Source: Sphingomonas crocodyli
GTDB lineage: Bacteria > Pseudomonadota > Alphaproteobacteria > Sphingomonadales > Sphingomonadaceae
Length of the DNA stretch: 64,000 bases
Assembly: GCF_004005865.1 (NCBI RefSeq)
Contig: NZ_SACN01000002.1
Span: forward strand, 434,001 to 498,000
Direction of reading: 5' to 3'
Part shown: one piece after another, positions 9,284 through 18,838 of the stretch
Numbering within the stretch: the first letter of the stretch is position 1
Layout of the letters: each line of letters starts with the position of its first letter
The notes under the pieces: generated by a model
The model's database searches: none
What the model was told of the DNA's origin: nothing
The model's input: only the letters and a program-made list of their open reading frames with translations
Translations under genes and position numbers: made by a program

Positions 9284-10885
9284 TTACCCCACCGCCTTCG
9301 CCAGCGCGCCGGCCAGGGTCGCCGGGCCGAAGGGCTTGCGCAGCACCACGGCATCCTCGCCCATCACCGCGTCGATCGCGTCGGATTGGGCGAAGCCGGT
9401 CGCGAAGACGATCCGCATGTCGGGCCGCGCCTTCAGGACCGCGCGGGCGACGTCGGCGCCGTTCATGCCGGGCATCGCGAAGTCGATCACCATCGCCTCG
9501 GGATCTTCGGCCTCCATCAGCGCCAGCGCCTCCTTGCCGTCGCCCGCCTGCACGACCGCGCAGCCGAATTCCTCCAGCATCGCGCCCAGCACGTCGCGCA
9601 CCTCCTCCTCGTCATCGACGATCAGGACGCGCAGCCCGCCCAGCTGCTCCACGTCGCGTGGATCGGCGGCTTCGGTCTGATCGACCGGAAGCTCGTGCCC
9701 GCGCGCCGCGCGCAGATAGATGGTGGCGGTGGTGCCCTGGCCCAGTTCGGATCGGATCGTCGCGGTGCCGCCGCTCTGGCGTGCCATGCCGAACACCATG
9801 CTCAGCCCCAGCCCCGATCCCTTGCCCACCGGCTTGGTGGTGAAGAAGGGTTCGAACACGCGCGCCGCGGTTTCGGCCGACATGCCCGATCCGGTGTCGC
9901 TGACGTCGATCGCCAGATAATCGCCTTCCTCGACATCGTCGCGGCCCGACAGATATTCGCGGCGGATGCCGATCGACAGCCGCCCGCCGTCGGGCATCGC
10001 ATCGCGTGCATTGATCGCCAGGTTCAGGATCGCGAGTTCCAGCTGGACGCGATCGCCGATCGCCACCGCGTCCTCCATCGGCACGTCGACGTCGATCGTG
10101 ATCGACGGCCCGATCGTGCGGCCCAGCAGTTCGCGCGCCTCGCGCATCAGCGGGACGAGATCGAAATTCTTGAGTTCGAGACGTTGCAACCGCGAGAAGG
10201 CGAGCAACTGCCCGGTCAGCCTCTTGCCGCGCTCGACCGCGCTGAGCGCATTGGTCGACATGCGCGTCAGCGTCGGATCGGCCTTCACCTTGCGCGCGAT
10301 CAGCTCGATATTGCCGGCGACGACCTGCAGCAGATTGTTGAAATCATGCGCGATGCCGCCGGTCAGCTGGCCCACCGCCTCCATCTTGCGCGACTGGAGC
10401 AAAGCGGCCTCGGCCTTCTCGCGCTCCTCGATCTCGGCATGGAGCGCTTCGAGCGCGGCGTCGCGTTCGCGAATCCGCGCGCTCAGCTGGGTGTTCGCCT
10501 CGGCCAGGCGCGAGGGGGAGGGGAGGGCGATCGCGCGGGGCAGGAGCGGCCACAGGATGATCGCGGTCGAAACCGATGCCAGCGCCGTCACCGCCTTCAC
10601 GATCGCTTCGGCGGCATAATCGCCGTGCCACAGATTCCAGATGTTCATCACATGGGTCGCGCCGCACGCGGTGATGAACAAAGCGAACAGCCAGAATATG
10701 CCCCCGAACGCGATGTCGCGCCGCCGGCGGACGAAGGCGATCAGCGCGAGCGGGATCGAGAAATAGGCGCCGGCGATCAGCGCGTCGGAAATGGTGTGCG
10801 TCCACACCAGCCACGGCTGCCACAACAGGCAATAGCCATGCGGAGCATAGCTGCCGGCCAGCATCTCCCGAACCATGTCGAACAT
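9284..10885 (-). CDS. Hybrid histidine kinase with ethylene-receptor-like membrane sensor
   Basis: 533 residues from the ATG at 10885, chosen because GGGGAGGGGG lies just upstream; a TTG/GTG-type extension of 20 residues is less likely. Residues 28-112 form three membrane helices closely matching the plant ETR1 sensor: SDALIAGAYFSIP with Asp34, and ITACGATH with Cys74 and His78, the pair that holds Cu(I) in ETR1. A coiled coil (about 125-165) leads to a HisKA domain (His180 in GGIAHDFNN) and an HATPase domain (DTGSGM, GLGLSM). A receiver domain follows, with the phosphoacceptor in VIDFAMPG and Lys in LRKPF. No cognate output regulator is adjacent. Confidence 0.9.
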   Translation of the reverse strand: MFDMVREMLAGSYAPHGYCLLWQPWLVWTHTISDALIAGAYFSIPLALIAFVRRRRDIAFGGIFWLFALFITACGATHVMNIWNLWHGDYAAEAIVKAVTALASVSTAIILWPLLPRAIALPSPSRLAEANTQLSARIRERDAALEALHAEIEEREKAEAALLQSRKMEAVGQLTGGIAHDFNNLLQVVAGNIELIARKVKADPTLTRMSTNALSAVERGKRLTGQLLAFSRLQRLELKNFDLVPLMREARELLGRTIGPSITIDVDVPMEDAVAIGDRVQLELAILNLAINARDAMPDGGRLSIGIRREYLSGRDDVEEGDYLAIDVSDTGSGMSAETAARVFEPFFTTKPVGKGSGLGLSMVFGMARQSGGTATIRSELGQGTTATIYLRAARGHELPVDQTEAADPRDVEQLGGLRVLIVDDEEEVRDVLGAMLEEFGCAVVQAGDGKEALALMEAEDPEAMVIDFAMPGMNGADVARAVLKARPDMRIVFATGFAQSDAIDAVMGEDAVVLRKPFGPATLAGALAKAVG

Positions 10886-11053
10886 AAAACCGGCCCCCTC
10901 CCCACCGGAAACGCAAACGGTAGCGGCAAAGATCGCGCCGCTCAACGATCGTGGGAATACAGGGAAAGATGTTACAATGCGTAAACAGTGTTGTCAGTTT
11001 GTCCCGGGCGCCGGAGAGTTGACGTGCCGGCCCCGCTACCCGATGGCAGGCAT

Positions 11054-12043
11054 ATGCGCCTGATCCTGCGAGCCCTGAAGGGCATCGATCCGTTCCTGCT
11101 GATGCTGATCGCGACCGTGGCGGCCGCATCGCTGCTGCCCGCGCGCGGCATCGGCGTGCCGATCTTTCACTGGATCGCCAATGCCGCGATCATGTTGCTG
11201 TTCTTTCTCCACGGCGCGAAATTGTCGCGCGCGGCGATCGTCGCGGGGGCGGGCAACTGGCGGCTGCACCTGCTGGTGATGGCGTCGTCCTTCGTGCTGT
11301 TCCCGATCCTGGGCCTGGGCCTCTCGCTGCTCGCGCGGCCGATCGCGGCGCCGGAGATTTTGGCGGGGCTGCTGTTCCTGTCGCTGCTGCCGTCGACGGT
11401 GCAATCGTCGATCGCCTTCACCGCAATGGCCGGGGGCAATGTGCCGGCGGCGGTGTGCAGCGCGTCCTTGTCCAACCTGACCGGCATCGTCATCACGCCG
11501 CTGCTCGTCGCGCTGCTGATGAATGTCGGCGGGGCGGGGCACAGCGTGTCGATCGATGCGGTCGGCGATATCGTCGTGCAGCTGCTGCTGCCCTTCGTTG
11601 CGGGGCATTTGCTGCGTCCGTGGATCGGCGCGTGGGTCGATAGCCACAAGAAGCTGCTCCAGCCGGTCGATCGATCGTCGATCCTGCTGGTCGTCTATAC
11701 CGCCTTTTCGGCCGCGGTGGTGCAGGGGATCTGGCAGAAGGTGTCGCCGCTCGATCTCGTCACGATCCTGGGCCTCAGCGCCGTCCTGCTCGCGCTCGTC
11801 ATGGGCGCGAATGTCTTCATGGCGCGCCGTGCCGGCTTGCCGCGCGAGGATGCGATCGTGTTGCTGTTCTGCGGATCGAAGAAAAGCCTGGTGTCGGGCG
11901 TGCCGATGGCGGGCGCCCTGTTCGCGCCCGCCGTGGTCGGCGTTCTGATCCTGCCGCTGATGATCTTCCACCAGCTGCAATTGTTCGTCTGCGCGGTGAT
12001 CGCCGGGCGATACCGCGCACAGCTGGAACGCGGCGGTCAGTAA
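11054..12043 (+). CDS. Bile acid:sodium symporter-like transporter (SBF_like family)
   Basis: 329 residues with 9-10 membrane helices. Family landmarks are FFLHGAKL near residue 50, LLPSTVQSSIAFTAMAGGN (about 110-128) and FCGSKKSLVSGVPMA (about 273-287). These fit the SBF-like (YfeH-type) branch rather than classical bile-acid carriers. It likely imports an organic anion with sodium; the substrate is unknown. The ATG at 11054 follows GGCAGG. It is divergent from the ethylene-receptor-like kinase (168-bp gap) and overlaps the Coq4-like gene by 7 bp at its 3' end. Confidence 0.85.
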   Translation: MRLILRALKGIDPFLLMLIATVAAASLLPARGIGVPIFHWIANAAIMLLFFLHGAKLSRAAIVAGAGNWRLHLLVMASSFVLFPILGLGLSLLARPIAAPEILAGLLFLSLLPSTVQSSIAFTAMAGGNVPAAVCSASLSNLTGIVITPLLVALLMNVGGAGHSVSIDAVGDIVVQLLLPFVAGHLLRPWIGAWVDSHKKLLQPVDRSSILLVVYTAFSAAVVQGIWQKVSPLDLVTILGLSAVLLALVMGANVFMARRAGLPREDAIVLLFCGSKKSLVSGVPMAGALFAPAVVGVLILPLMIFHQLQLFVCAVIAGRYRAQLERGGQ

Positions 12044-12939
12044 CCGCCCGCGCCGACCACTTCGTTCGAATAGGCCCAGCCTTCGCCGGGGCCGCGCTCG
12101 AAGCCGAGATCGGCGGCGATATCCTCGACCTGCCAGTCGAGATAATCCTCCCAGTCGACCAGCAGCAGCGGCTTCTTGATCGACTGCCCGGCCGCAATCC
12201 CCTGCCGCCACGCATCATAGCTTTCGGCCATCAATTCGGTGGTGTGCAGGTGCAGGCGGTAGAGGCTCGTGGTCGTCACGAACATCGTCGCCTCGTTGAT
12301 GTACTTGGCGAGGGGCGCGCTGAAATAAGCCAGCGTGCAGACGTTGTTCATCACCGCCAGCGCCTGTTCGCCGAGTGCGGAGGGCCCGAAGCCCGTCACC
12401 ATATGTTCGATGTCGTGGTGCGACACGCGGCGCTTGGCCATATATTCCAGGTCGTTGCGCGGCTCCATGCCGGCCTTCATGAAGTTGATCTCCATGCCCG
12501 ACTGCTCGATCCAGTCGCGGATCATCGCGCCCAGCGTGCCGGGGCCATATTGGCGCATCTCGTCGGGGATGTAGCGGCTCAGCCTACGGCGCTTCAGCCA
12601 CGCGTCGAACTCGGGCTTGGTCTTCCGCTCCTCCTGCACCAGCGCATAATATTCCTGGTCGTCGCGCTGGCTCGACAAAGCCTTGACCATGTTGGGGATC
12701 AGATAGGTCGCGGGCAGATCCGGCCCCGGCTTCCTGAGCGCGAACTGCGCATAGGTTTCGCGGTAGAAGGGGTCGTTCAGATATTTGGACGACGATATCA
12801 GCACGCTCGACGTGACCGGCTCGGCGCGGCCGCGCATATAGGCGGCCTCCTTGTCGCTCATCTGGTGGCGGGCATTGTTCTCGGCGACGGTCGCGGCCTC
12901 ATCGGCCTCGTCGCGGCGAACGGAAACGGCTTCTTCCAT
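12037..12939 (-). CDS. Coq4-family protein
   Basis: 300 residues. It contains the metal-binding signature of the Coq4 family, HHDIEHMVTGFGPSALGE (HDxxH followed about 11 residues later by Glu), in the middle of an all-helical protein with no signal peptide. COQ4 takes part in ubiquinone ring decarboxylation/hydroxylation. This copy has an extra charged N-terminal 50 residues and sits with an amidohydrolase instead of ubi genes, so it may be a paralogue with another role. GGGAGGA precedes the ATG at 12939. The gap to the upstream amidohydrolase is 14 bp, indicating one operon. Confidence 0.8.
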   Translation of the reverse strand: MEEAVSVRRDEADEAATVAENNARHQMSDKEAAYMRGRAEPVTSSVLISSSKYLNDPFYRETYAQFALRKPGPDLPATYLIPNMVKALSSQRDDQEYYALVQEERKTKPEFDAWLKRRRLSRYIPDEMRQYGPGTLGAMIRDWIEQSGMEINFMKAGMEPRNDLEYMAKRRVSHHDIEHMVTGFGPSALGEQALAVMNNVCTLAYFSAPLAKYINEATMFVTTTSLYRLHLHTTELMAESYDAWRQGIAAGQSIKKPLLLVDWEDYLDWQVEDIAADLGFERGPGEGWAYSNEVVGAGGY

Positions 12940-12953
12940 GTGTCCGTCCTCCC

Positions 12954-14693
12954 TTATTCGGCGGCCTGGGCGAGCGGCTGCTCGACCATCGGCGAGACGA
13001 CTTGCCCCGGGAATTGCCCGGTATAGCGGCCGTTGACGTAGGTGGGCGTGCCGTTGACCATCGTGAGACGCATCGGCGCATCCGACCTTGTGTAGCGCCA
13101 CGTGCGCCCGCCCTTGCCGTCGGGCACGTCGAAGGTGCGCTCGATCGGCCGTTGCTCGATCTCGGCCAGATTGAACACCGCGATGTCCGCCGCCTTGCCG
13201 ACCTTGATCTCGCCGCGATCGATCAGGCCGAACCAGTTGGCCAGCTTGCCGGTCAGATTGTGGACGACGAGTTCGAGCGGCGCATAATCATTGTCGCGCG
13301 ACAGGATCGTCATCAGCGCGACATTGTTGCCGATGCCGCACAGCATCTGCCCGTGCGCGCCCGCATCGGTCACGTTGGTGATCGCCTGCGGATCGGCCAT
13401 CAATTCGGCGACCTCCTCCCACGTCCGCATCGGCGGCAGCTTGGTCATCACCACCGAACCGAAGCCGTTGACGATCAGCCATTCGGCCAGCGCGTCGCTG
13501 TGGTGGACGCCCAGATCCTCGGCATATTGGCCCAGGCTGATGCCGACCGGGCCGATCCCCGTCTCGCTTTCCTGCAAGGTCTGATCATGCGGGCGGCTCA
13601 TCGGCGTGCCGGGATAGACATTGTCCCAGCTTTCGCGTGCCCGCGCGCGCCATTCGGGGCTTTCGAGCAGCGCCAGCTTCTCCTCGTCGGTCTTCGCCTC
13701 GATGATCTCGTGCCAGACGAGGATGCCCGCCTGCCCGAAGATCAGCGACGAATAGAAGGTGAGCGTGCTGGCGAGCGGCGACGTCGCGAAGGTCGGCACC
13801 CAGTTGCGCCCCTCCGCCTTGTAGCGTTCGTGCATGTCGTAAAGTTCAAGCAGGTGGGGCTTGCCCTTCTTGGGCGGCAGGTTGAGCCACTGCAGCTTGA
13901 TCTCGCGGTCGCCGATGATCCGCTCCAGCCGCTTCATATCTTCATTGCCGGTATAGCGGATGAAGTTGCCCAGAATGACCTGCATCGTCTTGCCCGGATA
14001 TCGCGCGAGCACGTCGACCAGCGCCGACCATTCCTCGTCGCTCGCGGTGATGCTGGGGATGGCGCGGCCCTTCTGGTCCCAATCGAGCATGTTGCTCGAC
14101 AGGCCCAGCGCGCCCGCATCGAGCGCGTCTTCCAGAAGCGCGCACATCTTGGCGATCTCGTCCTTGGTCGACGGGCGATCCCACGCCTCCTTGCCGACCA
14201 CGGCGAGGCGCAGCGCGATATGGCCGCAGAACGACCCGAAGTTCACCGGCAGCGAGAGGTGCTTCTCGATCGATGCGCGATATTCGCTCCACGTCCGCCA
14301 GTCCCACGGCAGCACGTTCAGGAACGGCTCGATCGGGATGTCTTCGAAGAAGGAGAAGATCTTGACCATCTCCAGCCGATCCTCGGCATTGTCCGAACAG
14401 GGGGCGGCCGCGAATCCGCAATTGCCGTTGATCGATGTGGTGACGCCGTAGGCTGCCATCGGCTCCAGCATCGGCATCCACCACATCGGCGCATCGAAAT
14501 GGTTGTGCGTCTCGATGAAGCCGGGGGTCACATGGCAACCCGCCGCATCGATCACGCGCTCGCGCGGGCGCTGTTCCAGCCCCTTGCCGATCTGCGCGAT
14601 CATGCCGTCGACCACGCGGACATCGGCTTCGTAAGCGGGTACGCCGGTGCCATCGACGATGGTGCCGCCACGGATCAGATAACCATATTTCAT
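12954..14693 (-). CDS. Amidohydrolase, N-acyl-D-amino-acid deacylase type
   Basis: 579 residues with the D-aminoacylase layout: a small beta-domain start (IRGGTIVDGTG), metal-binding ETHNHFD (the usual HxH is replaced by His-Asn-His), GNCGFAAAPC, VTDAGAHGQ for the catalytic Asp, and the KVGKAADIAVF return to the beta-domain. Sphingomonads carry several such proteins of unknown substrate. AGAGGAGAG precedes the ATG. It is the first gene of a pair with the Coq4-like gene. The C-terminal 60 residues (TFDVPDGKGGRTWRYTRSDAP onward) are those of the same family branch. Confidence 0.85.
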   Translation of the reverse strand: MKYGYLIRGGTIVDGTGVPAYEADVRVVDGMIAQIGKGLEQRPRERVIDAAGCHVTPGFIETHNHFDAPMWWMPMLEPMAAYGVTTSINGNCGFAAAPCSDNAEDRLEMVKIFSFFEDIPIEPFLNVLPWDWRTWSEYRASIEKHLSLPVNFGSFCGHIALRLAVVGKEAWDRPSTKDEIAKMCALLEDALDAGALGLSSNMLDWDQKGRAIPSITASDEEWSALVDVLARYPGKTMQVILGNFIRYTGNEDMKRLERIIGDREIKLQWLNLPPKKGKPHLLELYDMHERYKAEGRNWVPTFATSPLASTLTFYSSLIFGQAGILVWHEIIEAKTDEEKLALLESPEWRARARESWDNVYPGTPMSRPHDQTLQESETGIGPVGISLGQYAEDLGVHHSDALAEWLIVNGFGSVVMTKLPPMRTWEEVAELMADPQAITNVTDAGAHGQMLCGIGNNVALMTILSRDNDYAPLELVVHNLTGKLANWFGLIDRGEIKVGKAADIAVFNLAEIEQRPIERTFDVPDGKGGRTWRYTRSDAPMRLTMVNGTPTYVNGRYTGQFPGQVVSPMVEQPLAQAAE

Positions 14694-14912
14694 CGAGCTC
14701 TCCTCTCGGCCCTATCGGCGTCGCGCGCCTCTGGCGGGCCGCGTTGGGACGGAGGCTAAGCTGCGAATCGGGCCGCGCACAATCGGCCCATCCCCAAGGC
14801 CCTTCTGATGACCCCGATCGGGCGCGCTTCACGGCACCGGAAACGCACCGGCAATCGATCGCGGCACAATCAGGCATTCCCACCCCGCCCGCGTTTCGCT
14901 ATCGGCGCGCGC

Positions 14913-17105
14913 ATGACCCAGAACGCTGCTGCCATCACGCCCGAAATCGTCGCCGAACATGGCCTGTCGCCGGAGGAGTATGATCGCCTGCTCCACGCGC
15001 TCGGCCGCGAGCCGAACATGGTCGAGCTCGGCATCTTCTCGGTCATGTGGTCGGAGCATTGCAGCTACAAATCGAGCCGCATCCACCTGAAGAAGCTGCC
15101 GACCACCGGCCCGCAGGTGATCTGCGGCCCCGGCGAGAATGCCGGCGTCATCGACATCGGCGACGGCCAGGCCGCCATCTTCAAGATGGAGAGTCACAAC
15201 CACCCGTCCTACATCGAACCCTATCAGGGCGCGGCGACCGGCGTGGGCGGCATCCTGCGCGACGTCTTCACGATGGGCGCGCGTCCGGTGGCGAACATGA
15301 ACGCGCTGCGCTTCGGCCGGCCCGATCATCCCAAGATGCGGCACCTGATCGCGGGCGTGGTCCACGGCATCGGCGGCTATGGCAATTGCGTCGGCGTGCC
15401 GACCGTGGGTGGCGAGGTGAACTTCCACCCGGCCTATGACGGCAATATCCTGGTCAACGCGATGACCGTGGGCATCGCCGATCAGGACAAGATCTTCTAT
15501 TCGGCCGCCTCGGGCGTCGGCAATCCGATCGTCTATGTGGGATCCAAGACCGGGCGTGACGGCATCCACGGCGCGACGATGGCTTCGGCCGACTTCGGCG
15601 AGGATTCGGACGCCAAGCGCCCGACCGTGCAGGTCGGCGATCCCTTCACCGAAAAGCTGCTGATCGAGGCGTGCCTCGAACTCATGGCCTCCGACGCGAT
15701 CGTCGCGATTCAGGATATGGGCGCCGCCGGCCTCACCTCCTCCTCGGTCGAAATGGCCAGCAAGGGCGGCGTCGGCATCGAGCTGGACATGAACAAGGTT
15801 CCGCAGCGCGAAACCGGCATGACCCCATATGAGATGATGCTGAGCGAGAGCCAGGAGCGGATGCTCATGGTCCTCAAGCCCGGCCGCGAGGATTTCGCCG
15901 AAGCGATCTTCCGCAAATGGGAACTCGATTTCGCCGTCATCGGCCACGTCACCGAGACGGGCCGCATGGTCCTGAAGTTCAACGGCGAGACGGTGTGCGA
16001 CATTCCGCTCGGTCCGCTGGCCGACGAAGCCCCGCTCTACGATCGCCCCTGGGTGCCGACGCCCAAGCGCGAGCCGCTGGGCGCGATCGCGCCGAAGGGC
16101 GAGATCGGCGAAAATCTGCTGACCCTGATGGGTTCGCCCGACATCGCCTCGCGCCGCTGGATCTGGGAGCAGTATGACCACATGGTCGGCGCAGACACCG
16201 TCCAGCGCCCCGGCGGCGACGCCGCCGTCGTGCGCGTCCACGATACGGACAAGGCGCTGGCGATCAGCACCGATTGCACCCCGCGCTATTGCTTCGCCGA
16301 TCCGGTCGAGGGCGGGCGTCAGGCGGTCGCCGAGGCATGGCGCAACCTGACCGCGGTGGGCGCGACCCCGCTCGCCGTCACAAACTGCCTCAACTTCGCC
16401 AATCCGCAGCGCCCCGAAATCATGGGCCAGATCGTCGGGTGCCTGGAGGGCATGTCGGAAGCGTGCATCGCGCTCGACTTCCCGATCGTGTCGGGCAACG
16501 TCAGCCTATACAATGAGAGCAAGGCGACCGGCGGCGGCTCTGCCATCCTGCCGACCCCGGCGATCGGCGGCGTCGGCCTGCTGCAGGACTGGTCGAAGTC
16601 CGCGACGATCGCCTTCAAGGCGGAGGGCGAGCATATCGTCCTGATCGGCACCGAGGCGGGCGACCGTGACGGTCATCTCGGCCAGTCGCTTTGGCTGCGT
16701 TACATCTACGATCGCGAAGACGGCCCGCCGCCGCCGGTCGATCTGGCTGCCGAGCGCCGCAACGGCGATTTCGTGCGCGACCTGATCCTGTCGGGCACCG
16801 TCACCGCCTGCCACGACATCTCCGACGGCGGCATGATCGTCGCGGTCACCGAAATGGCGCTGGCCGGCGGCATCGGCGCGAAGCTGGGCGAAATGAGCCA
16901 CACGCGCGCCTTCGGTGAAGATCAGGGCCGCTACATCGTCACCACCGCGAACAGCGACGCCGTGATGGCCGCCGCGCTCACCGCCGGCATCCCCGCGCAC
17001 CGTCTGGGCACCACCGGCGGCACCGAGGTCGCGGGCGTGCCGCTGGCCGACCTGCGCAGCGCCCACGAGGAATTCTTCCCCGCGCTGATGGGCGCTGCTG
17101 TCTGA
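14913..17105 (+). CDS. purL: Phosphoribosylformylglycinamidine synthase subunit PurL
   Basis: 730 residues, the size of the small (PurS/PurQ-dependent) PurL. It uses ATP and glutamine-derived ammonia to convert FGAR to FGAM, step 4 of purine synthesis. Key segments are [11 protein letters not shown] near residue 45, [24 protein letters not shown] (the ATP/FGAR site), [12 protein letters not shown] and CHDISDGG. The ATG at 14913 was chosen because longer in-frame starts (14808) would place low-complexity basic sequence ahead of the conserved domain. purS and purQ are not in the window. Confidence 0.97.
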   Translation: MTQNAAAITPEIVAEHGLSPEEYDRLLHALGREPNMVELGIFSVMWSEHCSYKSSRIHLKKLPTTGPQVICGPGENAGVIDIGDGQAAIFKMESHNHPSYIEPYQGAATGVGGILRDVFTMGARPVANMNALRFGRPDHPKMRHLIAGVVHGIGGYGNCVGVPTVGGEVNFHPAYDGNILVNAMTVGIADQDKIFYSAASGVGNPIVYVGSKTGRDGIHGATMASADFGEDSDAKRPTVQVGDPFTEKLLIEACLELMASDAIVAIQDMGAAGLTSSSVEMASKGGVGIELDMNKVPQRETGMTPYEMMLSESQERMLMVLKPGREDFAEAIFRKWELDFAVIGHVTETGRMVLKFNGETVCDIPLGPLADEAPLYDRPWVPTPKREPLGAIAPKGEIGENLLTLMGSPDIASRRWIWEQYDHMVGADTVQRPGGDAAVVRVHDTDKALAISTDCTPRYCFADPVEGGRQAVAEAWRNLTAVGATPLAVTNCLNFANPQRPEIMGQIVGCLEGMSEACIALDFPIVSGNVSLYNESKATGGGSAILPTPAIGGVGLLQDWSKSATIAFKAEGEHIVLIGTEAGDRDGHLGQSLWLRYIYDREDGPPPPVDLAAERRNGDFVRDLILSGTVTACHDISDGGMIVAVTEMALAGGIGAKLGEMSHTRAFGEDQGRYIVTTANSDAVMAAALTAGIPAHRLGTTGGTEVAGVPLADLRSAHEEFFPALMGAAV

Positions 17106-17108
17106 TTC

Positions 17109-17233
17109 ATCCTCCCCCGCCAGGGGGAGGTGTCAGCGCAGCTGACGGAGGGGGAGGACGGCGACCAACTCGTTTGAGTCGTGTCCTCCCCCTCCGTCGC
17201 CTTCGGCGCCACCTCCCCCTGGCGGGGGAGGAT
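17109..17233. repeat. Mosaic palindromic intergenic repeat, copy B
   Basis: About 125 bp starting 4 bp after the purL stop. The outer arms are ATCCTCCCCCGCCAGGGGGAGG and CCTCCCCCTGGCGGGGGAGGAT, and the inner arms are GGAGGGGGAGGAC and GTCCTCCCCCTCC. The hairpin tips are TGTCAGCGCAGCTGACGG and CGTCGCCTTCGGCGCC. It differs from copy A in the sequence of tips and arm centres but keeps the same architecture. Transcribed from purL it would form a large cruciform-like RNA and may act as a terminator. Confidence 0.85.
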
Positions 17234-17307
17234 AGTTTGCATAACCCAACCTTGCCCCGCCATCGTTAGCGTGGTTTGGTGCCGTCCGGTTGGGCGCGGA
17301 GGGCCGG

Positions 17308-18339
17308 GTGACTTATCTATCGATCGTGGTGCCCTGCTATAATGAGGAGCTGTGCCTCGATACGCTCCACCGCCGCGTCACCGATGCTGCGAAGGCCGTT
17401 ACCGACGATTACGAACTGATCCTGGTCAATGACGGATCGAAGGACCGCACCTGGCCGATCATTGCCGATCTGGCGGCGCAGGACGATCGCGTCGTGGGGG
17501 TCGATCTGTCGCGCAATCATGGGCATCAACTCGCGCTGACCGCGGGCCTCTCGCTCGCGCGGGGCGACTATATCCTGATCATCGACGCCGATCTGCAGGA
17601 CCCGCCCGAGGCGCTGCGGCCGATGCTCGACATGATGCGCGATGAGCAGGCCGACGTCGTCTATGGCCAGCGCCTGACCCGCGCGGGCGAGACGTTCGGC
17701 AAGCAGATCACCGCCAAATTGTTCTACCGGATGCTCAAGCGGCTGTCGGACGTCGACCTTCCGCTCGACACCGGCGATTTCCGCCTGATGAGCAGGCGGG
17801 CGCTCGCCGCCCTGATGGCGATGCCCGAACAGAGCCGCTTCATCCGCGGCATGGTCGCGTGGATCGGGTTCAAGCAGGTCGCCTATCGCTATCATCGCGA
17901 CGCGCGGCTGGCGGGCGAGACGCATTATCCGCTCAAGAAGATGATCAAGCTGACGATCGACGCCACCACCGGCTTCTCGATCCTGCCGCTGCGCATGGCG
18001 AGCTATCTGGGGCTGATCCTCGCGGCGGTCGGTATGCTGCTGCTCGGCTATACCCTGTTCCGCTGGGCGAACGGGCAGGTCGTACCCGGCTGGGCGTCGC
18101 TGATGGTGATCGTGGTGCTGCTCGGCTCCGGCCAGATGCTGATCGCGGGAATGCTCGGCGAATATCTCGGTCGGCTCTACATGCAGTCGAAGGGGCGACC
18201 CCTGTTCCTGATCCGCGAGGTGAAGACCCAGCATGAGATCGGGCAGGTCGGCGTGCCCGGCATGGGCTTCATCGATCGGCCGAGCGTCCACACGCCCGCG
18301 ACCGACATATCGCTGGGCCGCCCGCCCGAAAGCGTCTGA
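17308..18339 (+). CDS. GtrB-like polyprenyl-phosphate glycosyltransferase (GT2)
   Basis: 343 residues. The GT2 domain (about 3-230) has VVPCYNEE, VNDGSKD and the metal motif DADLQDPPE. It is followed by two membrane helices (about 235-257 and 270-292) and a cytosolic tail, the plan of GtrB/DPM1-type enzymes that load glucose or another sugar onto undecaprenyl phosphate. The start is the GTG at 17308: GGAGGG at 17298-17303 lies 4 nt before it. A GtrA-type protein follows 8 bp downstream, completing the usual transfer/flip pair for glycan decoration. Confidence 0.88.
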   Translation: MTYLSIVVPCYNEELCLDTLHRRVTDAAKAVTDDYELILVNDGSKDRTWPIIADLAAQDDRVVGVDLSRNHGHQLALTAGLSLARGDYILIIDADLQDPPEALRPMLDMMRDEQADVVYGQRLTRAGETFGKQITAKLFYRMLKRLSDVDLPLDTGDFRLMSRRALAALMAMPEQSRFIRGMVAWIGFKQVAYRYHRDARLAGETHYPLKKMIKLTIDATTGFSILPLRMASYLGLILAAVGMLLLGYTLFRWANGQVVPGWASLMVIVVLLGSGQMLIAGMLGEYLGRLYMQSKGRPLFLIREVKTQHEIGQVGVPGMGFIDRPSVHTPATDISLGRPPESV

Positions 18340-18347
18340 GAGCGCCC

Positions 18348-18743
18348 ATGATCGCGCGCCTCGGCCGATCGCAGGCGGTCCGTTACCTGACGGTCAGCGT
18401 GCTGAACAACGGCACCGATTATGCGATCTTCGGCCTGCTCTATGGGCTGATCGGCGTGCCGATTCAGATCGCGAATGCCGCCGGCTATTTGGTGGGGACG
18501 ACGATCTCCTACCTGCTCAACAAGACGTGGACCTTCGGGCAGCGGCTCGACGACGGGCGGCATGTGCGGCAGATCGCGGCCTTCGTGATCGCCAACATCC
18601 TTGGCATCGGCGTGTCGACCGCTTTGATCTCGCTCTATTCGCTGCTGCTCAATCCGTGGATCGCCAAGGTGCTGACCACGCTGTCGCTGGCGGTCTATTT
18701 CTTCATCGTCTCGAAATTCGTGGTGTTTCGCGAGGCGCGGTGA
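18348..18743 (+). CDS. GtrA-family membrane protein
   Basis: 131 residues with four hydrophobic helices and the GtrA landmarks RYLTVSVLNNGTDY at the start, YLLNKTWTF after helix 2 and SKFVVFRE at the end. GtrA proteins are thought to flip undecaprenyl-phosphate-linked sugars to the periplasmic face. It follows the GtrB-like gene closely and almost certainly shares its transcript. The acceptor polysaccharide may be the product of the locus at 5.4-9.1 kb, but this is inference. Confidence 0.9.
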   Translation: MIARLGRSQAVRYLTVSVLNNGTDYAIFGLLYGLIGVPIQIANAAGYLVGTTISYLLNKTWTFGQRLDDGRHVRQIAAFVIANILGIGVSTALISLYSLLLNPWIAKVLTTLSLAVYFFIVSKFVVFREAR

Positions 18744-18838
18744 TCGCTGTCACGATCCCTTCATCGCTCTGACTCACCCGGTTCGCGCAACGCCTGTAGA
18801 GGGCGATCATCCGACGACGCTTTTGGGGAGCGCCTGCC

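Noticed and set aside
14808..14912. Longer purL reading from an upstream start
   Set aside because: The extra 35 residues are basic, low-complexity and unlike any PurL N-terminus. The ATG at 14913 gives the normal protein.
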